A stretch of 10,814 bases of DNA, taken from Clostridia bacterium. GTDB lineage: Bacteria > Bacillota_A > Clostridia > Oscillospirales > Acutalibacteraceae. The notes below the pieces were generated by a model, which made no database searches, was not told the origin of the DNA, and worked only from the letters and a program-made list of their open reading frames with translations. Positions 6,888-10,814 of this stretch are shown piece after piece. The stretch's first letter is position 1; the number at the start of each line of letters is the position of its first letter. The translations under genes and the position numbers were made by a program. The stretch lies in assembly GCA_017390825.1 (NCBI GenBank), contig JAFPAK010000038.1, positions 1 through 10,814 on the forward strand, given 5' to 3'.

Positions 6888-6955
6888 TGCCCTTTTTGCA
6901 AATTGGTCTTTTGACGGGAGGTCTAGAGTCAAATGAAAAACTTTGGAAAAAATCA
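6883..6955. other. Gap holding the probable left boundary of the mobile element
   Basis: Between the last chromosomal-type feature (terminator at 6855-6887) and the first element promoter (6956) there are about 70 bases with no convincing gene. An ATG at 6933 behind GGGAGG (6916-6921) gives only eight codons. Because serine-recombinase elements carry no long terminal repeats, the attachment core cannot be picked out from one end. This interval is simply the most economical place for it. Confidence 0.3.
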
Positions 6956-6984
6956 TTGACGAAGGCGAACATTTGTGCTATTAT
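6956..6984 (+). promoter_or_regulatory. Promoter of the zinc-ribbon gene and probably the element's left gene block
   Basis: TTGACG (6956-6961) and TATTAT (6979-6984) are separated by exactly 17 bases. Transcription should start near 6991 and give an approximately 90-nt leader to the ATG at 7079. Two mirror-image operator-like boxes overlap it. Confidence 0.75.
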
Positions 6985-7006
6985 TACACACAGGACAAAT
7001 GTTCGC
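6965..7006. promoter_or_regulatory. LexA-like double operator over the element promoter
   Basis: A perfect 12-bp inverted repeat, GCGAACATTTGT (6965-6976) and ACAAATGTTCGC (6995-7006), flanks the -10 box. Each arm is itself a near-palindrome of the GAAC-N4-GTTC type used by Firmicute LexA, with one mismatch: GAACATTTGTGC at 6967-6978 and GGACAAATGTTC at 6993-7004. One box sits in the spacer and the other at the transcription start, a classical repressor layout. LexA/SOS control is an inference from this resemblance; an element-encoded repressor is the alternative. Confidence 0.55.
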
Positions 7007-7078
7007 TTATTAAACCCATACGAAGTATGAAACTGTAAAATCACAGAATATCTGAATACGAAATTTGGAGGGTGAAAA

Positions 7079-7291
7079 ATGTATGATACCCCAAAAGGAA
7101 CCTGTGTGAATATCAATGCAAGCTGGCATTGTCTGAACTGCGGAAAAATTCTTACGGCAACTCTTAATGAGCAGGGAAAGGCAAAAACAGTTTGCCCGCT
7201 GTGTCACAGCGAACAGATTTATCATAAACTGAGCAGAACCCACCGTCGGGTTGATTCGTATGCTCCTAAAAACAACGGACTGAACTATTAA
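7079..7291 (+). CDS. Small zinc-ribbon protein of the mobile element
   Basis: A 70-aa hypothetical protein with a four-cysteine zinc ribbon: HCLNCG (C18, C21) and VCPLCH (C39, C42), with 17 residues between the pairs. A basic tail (KLSRTHRRVDSYAPKNN) follows. Such ribbons bind nucleic acid or protein, but nothing here fixes the role. The ribosome binding site is excellent, with GGAGGGTG ahead of the ATG at 7079. It is the first gene after the LexA-like promoter and is followed by a long structured leader rather than directly by the next gene. Family not recognised beyond the metal-binding motif. It may be a small regulator of the element. Confidence 0.75.
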   Translation: MYDTPKGTCVNINASWHCLNCGKILTATLNEQGKAKTVCPLCHSEQIYHKLSRTHRRVDSYAPKNNGLNY

Positions 7292-7399
7292 AATTGAATG
7301 CGCAAGTGAGCTGTATGGTTCTGATGAAATATGCCCGTAAATCCATATAAGAAACACTTGCTTGAATGTAAGGAGTTTTCCAGACATATTACGTGAGAG
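7292..7399 (+). ncRNA. Candidate structured RNA segment in the leader
   Basis: The stretch after the zinc-ribbon stop has nested pairing. GCAAGTG (7302-7308) pairs with CACTTGC (7355-7361), and TGTATGG (7312-7318) pairs with CCATATA (7343-7349) with one G-U. A 24-nt loop lies inside, and there are small internal loops (AGC and AGAAA). No coding frame with a ribosome binding site is seen. It leads directly into the strong terminator at 7400, the arrangement expected of an attenuator or a small RNA. No known class is recognised. Confidence 0.35.
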
Positions 7400-7460
7400 A
7401 CTACCTGCAAGAACAAGAATCGGATTTGTTTCCGCTTCTTTCTTGTAGGTAGTTTTTTAT
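7400..7460 (+). terminator. Very strong intrinsic terminator / attenuator hairpin
   Basis: ACTACCTGCAAGAA (7400-7413) pairs with TTCTTGTAGGTAGT (7440-7453) with one G-U pair. The stem continues inward as AGAATCGGA (7416-7424) with TCCGCTTCT (7431-7439), with one mismatch and a TTTGTT loop. Six T residues follow at 7453-7458. This is the strongest hairpin in the window. It lies between the first element gene and the replication genes, so some mechanism or a separate promoter must allow downstream expression. Confidence 0.85.
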
Positions 7461-7508
7461 TTAATATATTACTTTTCGGGAAGCCGAAAAACGGAGGTGA
7501 ACATTAAA

Positions 7509-7565
7509 ATGCGGGTGAGAAATCAAGTCTTAGACAACGGTTTTTATCCGTCTGCCGGAACGTAG
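7509..7565 (+). CDS. Candidate 18-codon leader peptide or micro-ORF
   Basis: ATG 7509 to TAG 7565 encodes MRVRNQVLDNGFYPSAGT. Its ribosome binding site GGAGGTGA (7493-7500) is near-perfect with eight bases of spacing, stronger than many real genes here. A short hairpin, TTTTCGG (7473-7479) with CCGAAAA (7484-7490), sits just before that site. It lies after the strong terminator and before the 7621 gene. It could be a translated leader controlling the downstream operon or the stump of a lost gene. No homology is recognised. Confidence 0.4.
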   Translation: MRVRNQVLDNGFYPSAGT

Positions 7566-7620
7566 GTGTAAGTATATTAACCTGTCGATAACGGACATAT
7601 TAAACGAATAAGGAGGTAAA

Positions 7621-7911
7621 ATGTATCATTTAACCAAGTATGAAAAAGAGAATATTCTTCTCTCAAATGCCGATGAAGATTTTTGGTCTGTTTACATCAA
7701 TTCCAAACCGCTTAAAAGGCGTTTTGCAGAGTTTGACAGAAAGAATCACGGTGTGCTCCGTCACATACGCACAGACCAGTACGGCGGAGAGCTTTATGAA
7801 GTACCGAAATCAAGCATTGCAATAAAACTTATTCCGCCAAGGACAAAAGAACAGACGGAAAAGGCAAAAGCTCACGCTGAAAAAGTCGGTCTCGGAAAGA
7901 AAGACGGGTGA
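7621..7911 (+). CDS. Hypothetical protein of the mobile element, upstream of the replication initiator
   Basis: A 96-aa soluble, charged protein (MYHLTKYEKENILLSNADEDF...) with no transmembrane segment. The middle contains KPLKRRFAEFDRKN, and the carboxy end is lysine-rich (KEQTEKAKAHAEKVGLGKKDG) and probably helical. The start has a perfect AAGGAGG site six bases upstream. Its stop is four bases before the TTG start of the replication initiator, so the two are co-translated. The position suggests an accessory role in replication or its control, which is inference. Family not recognised. Confidence 0.75.
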   Translation: MYHLTKYEKENILLSNADEDFWSVYINSKPLKRRFAEFDRKNHGVLRHIRTDQYGGELYEVPKSSIAIKLIPPRTKEQTEKAKAHAEKVGLGKKDG

Positions 7912-7915
7912 TTCA

Positions 7916-8728
7916 TTGGGCGATAGGGAACAGTTTTCATTTCTGAAGTTTCCCAGAGCGCTGATTGATTCATCTTTGTTTTCTGATTTGTCAGTTGATG
8001 CAAAATTGCTTTTTGCCATGATACTTGACCGAACGGGACTGTCGGAAATAAATGCAGACAGATTCACCGATTCCTACGGCAATATTTTTGTAGTCTACAC
8101 AATAAACGAAATATGCGAAAAGCTCGGCTGTGCCCGTGCAAAGGCAGTAAGACTTCTCAAAGAATTGCAGAATTCGGGTCTGATAGAAAAGTACCGTGAC
8201 GGCTGCGGAAAGCCTTCGAAAATAATAATTGCACCGTCGGCTTTGTCAATGCTCAAAATCGAACCTGACAAGTATCAAAATCAAACTTCCGGAAGTGTTA
8301 AAACCGAACTTCGTGAAGTATCAGAATCGAACTCTATCTATAATAAAGAGAATAATAATAATATCATCTACATCAATCCATCTATCAGTTATGATGAGCT
8401 GATAGAAAGTATTGAAGAACAGATTGAATATGACTGTATCAACGGCGATGCCGAAATGGTCAGAGAGATTATTCTCATAATGGCAGATGTTATGTCCGGA
8501 ACAACTCCCACCGTCAGAATCGGCGGAAGTGATTTTCCGAGAGAGATCGTTATTTCACGGTTCAAAAAACTTTCGTCAGAGCATATCGAATACGTCATCG
8601 GCTGCATTGAAAGTTCCACAACAAAAATCAAAAATATCAAATCATATCTCATATCTGCTTTGTATAACGCACCATCCACAATGGCAAGCTCGGTTTCGGC
8701 AGAGTTTGCTTTCTATAACAATAATTAA
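7916..8728 (+). CDS. Replication initiator protein A (RepA_N domain plus DUF6017 domain)
   Basis: A 270-aa initiator of the plasmid/ICE RepA_N type. Residues about 6-108 are the RepA_N winged-helix domain (PF06970): FLKFPRALID, LSVDAKLLFAMILDRTGLS, then YTINEICEKLGCARAKAVRLLKEL. Residues about 148-260 are DUF6017 (PF19481): YDELIESIEEQIEYD, TPTVRIGGSDFPREIVISRFKKL, SSEHIEYVIGCIE and IKNIKSYLISALYNAPST. It binds origin DNA and starts theta-type replication. The linker (residues about 115-150) coincides with iteron-like DNA repeats. The start is a TTG at 7916; GGGTGA at the end of the previous gene can act as the ribosome binding site, and the next in-frame ATG would delete much of the domain. 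A chromosomally integrated element with this protein probably replicates after excision. Confidence 0.9.
   Translation: MGDREQFSFLKFPRALIDSSLFSDLSVDAKLLFAMILDRTGLSEINADRFTDSYGNIFVVYTINEICEKLGCARAKAVRLLKELQNSGLIEKYRDGCGKPSKIIIAPSALSMLKIEPDKYQNQTSGSVKTELREVSESNSIYNKENNNNIIYINPSISYDELIESIEEQIEYDCINGDAEMVREIILIMADVMSGTTPTVRIGGSDFPREIVISRFKKLSSEHIEYVIGCIESSTTKIKNIKSYLISALYNAPSTMASSVSAEFAFYNNN
8258..8372. repeat. Iteron-like repeats and AT-rich tract inside the initiator gene (candidate origin)
   Basis: Four units begin with ATCGAAC or a one-base variant at 8258, 8280, 8303 and 8326, spaced 22, 23 and 23 bases. The two middle units contain the palindromes ACTTC-CG-GAAGT (8285-8296) and ACTTC-GT-GAAGT (8308-8319). 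The first unit shares AAGTATCA with the third. An AT-rich stretch (about 8338-8372) follows immediately. RepA_N plasmids are known to carry their origin as repeats in the middle of the rep gene, so this is a candidate oriV. Confidence 0.6.
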
Positions 8729-8750
8729 CTGATAATAAGGAGGTCGAAAA

Positions 8751-8819
8751 ATTCGTAAGAATAAACAGAAGATTTTGGCAAACAACATTAAAAAGGAAGG
8801 AGATGGCTTATGGAAATAA
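8751..8819 (+). CDS. Possible micro-ORF with a non-standard ATT start
   Basis: AGGAGG (8738-8743, in AATAAGGAGGTCG) is a strong ribosome binding site with no ATG, GTG or TTG at the right distance. Eight bases on, ATT 8751 opens a 22-codon frame ending ...NNIKKEGDGLWK at TAA 8817. The frame overlaps the ATG of the next gene at 8810. AUU is a rare but known initiator (for example in infC). An internal TTG at 8775 is the alternative. It is either a real micro-gene coupled to 8810, or a decayed start. Confidence 0.3.
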   Translation: MRKNKQKILANNIKKEGDGLWK

Positions 8820-8998
8820 ATAACGAACAGAATTCAGGCAGAAAAATGAGTGAAGCGGAAAAACAAAGTGTTATTGAAAAGCTTTGGCTCATTTATTTCA
8901 ACGATACTCTTTACGGAAAAGGTCTGATAAGCGAATCTGAAAGAAACCGTATGGCAAACAAGATTCATTCCCGTAAGCCGTCAAACCAATCAAGATAA
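8810..8998 (+). CDS. Small hypothetical protein upstream of the serine recombinase
   Basis: A 62-aa soluble protein, mostly helical in appearance (MSEAEKQSVIEKLWLIYFNDTLY, then LISESERNRMANKI). The pattern of a hydrophobic helix followed by a short G-L-I-S-E-S-E-R-x-x-x-x-x-K-I segment resembles SHOCT-like small proteins. I recall similar small proteins next to serine recombinases in clostridial elements, but cannot name the family. GGAAGGAG (8794-8801) lies eight bases before the ATG. The gene follows the initiator closely and precedes the recombinase promoter. A role as a recombination directionality factor is possible but not shown. Confidence 0.65.
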   Translation: MEINNEQNSGRKMSEAEKQSVIEKLWLIYFNDTLYGKGLISESERNRMANKIHSRKPSNQSR

Positions 8999-9007
8999 AT
9001 TTCGCTC

Positions 9008-9036
9008 TTGATTTTCTTTTGTGTTTCTGCTAATAT
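9008..9036 (+). promoter_or_regulatory. Promoter of the serine recombinase gene
   Basis: TTGATT (9008-9013) and TAATAT (9031-9036) are separated by exactly 17 bases. Transcription should start around 9043, at the left edge of a perfect inverted repeat. The recombinase can therefore be expressed apart from the upstream replication genes. Confidence 0.6.
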
Positions 9037-9043
9037 ATAGATA

Positions 9044-9061
9044 ATGATTTAACGAAATCAT
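9044..9061. promoter_or_regulatory. Operator-like palindrome at the recombinase transcription start
   Basis: ATGATTT (9044-9050), AACG, then AAATCAT (9055-9061) is a perfect 7-bp inverted repeat. It sits just downstream of the -10 box and before the ribosome binding site GGAGGG (9071-9076). It is too weak and lacks a T-run to be a terminator, so a repressor site is the likelier reading. Confidence 0.4.
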
Positions 9062-9087
9062 GTTCAATATGGAGGGATTGTAGATAA

Positions 9088-10814
9088 ATGGATATACATA
9101 GCGTTAGAATGCAAATGAGAATGAAAAGCATATATGAGATTCCGCTCAGGGTAACATATTATGCCCGTGTTTCGACGGACAGCGATGAGCAGTTGAATTC
9201 GCTCGGCAATCAGGTAAGCTTTTATGAGAATTTTATCCGTAAGCATCTTCCCTGGACTTTTGTGCCGGGTTACGTAGATGAGGGTCTGTCGGGTATTTCG
9301 GTAAAGAAAAGAGAAAATTTCAACAGAATGATTGATGATGCGGCAGACGGAAAGTTCGATTTGGTTATCACCAAAGAAATCTCACGTTTTGCAAGAAATA
9401 CTCTCGATTCAATTCAGTTTACCCGTCAGCTTCTCGGATACGGTGTCGGCGTATTCTTTCAGAATGACAACATAAATACCCTTGAAGAAGACAGCGAACT
9501 CAGACTTTCGATTATGTCCTCAATTGCGCAGGAAGAACTCCGCAAGCTTTCGAGCCGAGTTAAGTTCGGTCATCAGCAGGCAATCAAGTCAAACGTTGTT
9601 CTTGGCAACAGTAATATATTCGGCTACAAAAAACTTGATAAAAGGCTTGTTATTGACGAAGAACAGGCAGAAATGGTAAGAGAATTGTTTGAACTTTATG
9701 CAACCGATCAATACAGCATGAAGCAGATTGAAACAATTTTCTGGGACAAGGGATACCGTAATAACAAGGGCAATAAAATTGCTCACTCAACAATGTCAAA
9801 TATGATTTCAAATCCCAAGTATAAGGGATACTATGTCGGCAACAAAGTCCGTGTTGTTGATATGTTCACAAAGAAGCAGAAGTTCCTGCCACCTGAAGAA
9901 TGGGTTATGTTCAAAGATGAAACAGGTGAAATTGTGCCTGCCATCGTTTCGGAAGAATTATGGGATAAGGCAAATGTGATTCTTCGAAGAAGAAGCGAAG
10001 ATGTAAAAGCACGTCAGGGTATTTGTAACCATGCAAATCTGCTGACGGGTAAACTTTTCTGTATGGACTGCGGAACAGCATATTACCGCCGTGAATCCAA
10101 AGACAGAAGCGGAAACAAAAACAGTAAATGGATATGCTCGGGCAAAATCAAAGGCGGTTCCGATTCCTGCGCATCGTTCGCAATTTATGAAGAAGAAATC
10201 AAACCGGTTCTTTTTGAAGTTTTCCGTGATACAAAAGCAAACGCCGATGCACTTGTTGAAGAATATTTGCGTGATTACGCAGAAATGACTGATAACGGGA
10301 AATTACCCAAAAGAATAAAAGAACTCGAAAAGAAGATAGATTTTGCTTTGCAGAAAAAAGCAAAGCTGCTTGAATTCAATGTTGCAGGTCAGATTACCGA
10401 CAGAGATTTCTTTGAGATGACAGAGCAATGCAACAATGAAATCAAAGAAACGGAAGAACTGATTAGAGAGCTTTCAGAAACGCTTGAATCAAGCGAAGAA
10501 TTCAAAAAACACATCAATGCCGTTCGCAGTGCGATTGCCGCAGCTCAGTCTGATGCGAGATGCGGAATAATTTCAAAAGAATTCGTTGATACCTATATAG
10601 ATAAGATTTATGTGACTCCCGTTGATGAGAATACGATGAAGTTAAGTATCAAGATTTTCTCAGGAGAATCAACGGAAAAATACCTCGAAAAGTTCAGACG
10701 TCACGTGGGACAAATGAAGTCCGTATCTGACAGCCACACAAAAAATCAAGGAATATCAACGGTTTCAGGCTCTGAAAATTCTGCGGGTCAAACGAGCAAG
10801 AAGATGATCGAAGC
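9088..10814 (+). CDS. Large serine recombinase (site-specific integrase), cut by the window end
   Basis: At least 575 codons, running off the right edge without a stop. It integrates and excises the element by serine-type strand exchange. The resolvase domain (about 20-170) has YYARVSTDSDEQ with nucleophile S29 and the ISRFARN motif (S99, R100, R103). The Recombinase domain (PF07508, about 180-290) includes SNPKYKGYYVGNK. The zinc ribbon (PF13408, about 318-365) has C325 and C328 in FCMDCG, then C350 and C361. A coiled coil follows at about 407-470 (RIKELEKKIDFALQKKAKLLE...). Large serine recombinases are usually 500-600 aa, so little is missing. A stop lies directly before ATG 9088, and GGAGGG is 11 bases upstream, a little far; internal ATGs at codons 8, 10 and 12 are alternatives. 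It has its own promoter, and all catalytic residues inspected are intact. Confidence 0.92.
   Translation, partial: MDIHSVRMQMRMKSIYEIPLRVTYYARVSTDSDEQLNSLGNQVSFYENFIRKHLPWTFVPGYVDEGLSGISVKKRENFNRMIDDAADGKFDLVITKEISRFARNTLDSIQFTRQLLGYGVGVFFQNDNINTLEEDSELRLSIMSSIAQEELRKLSSRVKFGHQQAIKSNVVLGNSNIFGYKKLDKRLVIDEEQAEMVRELFELYATDQYSMKQIETIFWDKGYRNNKGNKIAHSTMSNMISNPKYKGYYVGNKVRVVDMFTKKQKFLPPEEWVMFKDETGEIVPAIVSEELWDKANVILRRRSEDVKARQGICNHANLLTGKLFCMDCGTAYYRRESKDRSGNKNSKWICSGKIKGGSDSCASFAIYEEEIKPVLFEVFRDTKANADALVEEYLRDYAEMTDNGKLPKRIKELEKKIDFALQKKAKLLEFNVAGQITDRDFFEMTEQCNNEIKETEELIRELSETLESSEEFKKHINAVRSAIAAAQSDARCGIISKEFVDTYIDKIYVTPVDENTMKLSIKIFSGESTEKYLEKFRRHVGQMKSVSDSHTKNQGISTVSGSENSAGQTSKKMIE

Noticed and set aside
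6933..6959. Eight-codon ORF (ATG 6933) behind GGGAGG at the presumed element boundary.
   Set aside because: It ends inside the -35 box of the element promoter, is very short and has no supporting context.
7302..7361. Hammerhead-ribozyme-like elements: CTGATGA at 7321-7327 and GAAA at 7351-7354, the latter directly followed by a stem strand that pairs with 7302-7308.
   Set aside because: The U that must pair with the last A of GAAA and precede the cleavage site is A here, stem I would be only about 3 bp, and a simple extended hairpin (7312-7318 with 7343-7349) is more stable. A catalytic hammerhead is not supported.
7010..7387. 125-codon minus-strand open frame across the zinc-ribbon gene.
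   Set aside because: It is the complement of a gene with a clear cysteine motif, promoter and ribosome binding site, and its own translation has no recognisable features.
8258..8348. CRISPR array.
   Set aside because: Repeat period is 22-23 bp with no separate spacers, the units are imperfect, and they lie inside an intact coding sequence.
9482..9679. Plus-strand 65-codon frame and the similar short frame at 10091-10288.
   Set aside because: Both are out-of-frame shadows of the serine recombinase, whose frame is continuous and carries all its motifs.

Overview
The window looks like chromosomal DNA of an anaerobic Firmicute, most likely a gut-type Clostridia member (Ruminococcaceae/Oscillospiraceae-like). 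Evidence is moderate-to-low GC, strong GGAGG-type ribosome binding sites, TTGACA/TATAAT-type promoters with 17-nt spacers, hairpin-plus-T-run terminators, and protein families typical of that group. The species cannot be read from the sequence.

The left part (1-6885) is a chromosomal neighbourhood of metabolic and transport genes. A beta-lactamase-fold serine hydrolase (62-922) ends at a terminator and is followed by a YeiH-type putative sulfate exporter (1058-2086) with its own extended -10 promoter. A reading frame without a good start (2141-2479) looks like the tail of a membrane protein. On the minus strand, a GPH-family sugar symporter (5843-4446), an M20 metallopeptidase (4449-3070) and an ATC-hydrolase-family protein (3067-2567) form a tightly coupled operon behind a consensus promoter. 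Further right on the same strand is the carboxy-terminal stump of a GH116 glycosidase (6719-6114), which is broken. Two kinds of dispersed repeat punctuate this part: hairpins of a shared terminator family (2126-2167, 2498-2533, 6014-6057) and a palindromic motif centred on AATTCCAATT (1-12, 947-968, 6811-6832).

The right part (about 6900 to the window end) is the left end of an integrated mobile element with all genes on the plus strand. Its order is a promoter overlaid by LexA-like operator boxes, a zinc-ribbon protein (7079-7291), a structured leader with a very strong terminator and an 18-codon ORF (7292-7620), an unknown 96-aa protein (7621-7911), a RepA_N/DUF6017 replication initiator (7916-8728), a small unknown protein (8810-8998), and a large serine recombinase (9088 to beyond 10814) with its own promoter. 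The recombinase would integrate and excise the element. The initiator could replicate the excised circle, and the initiator gene carries iteron-like repeats with 22-23 bp periodicity next to an AT-rich tract, a candidate origin. No relaxase or other transfer gene is visible, but the element continues off the right edge.

The most interesting signals are the iterons inside the initiator gene, the SOS-type promoter at the element's left end, the attenuator-like leader in front of the replication genes, and the two families of palindromic intergenic repeats.
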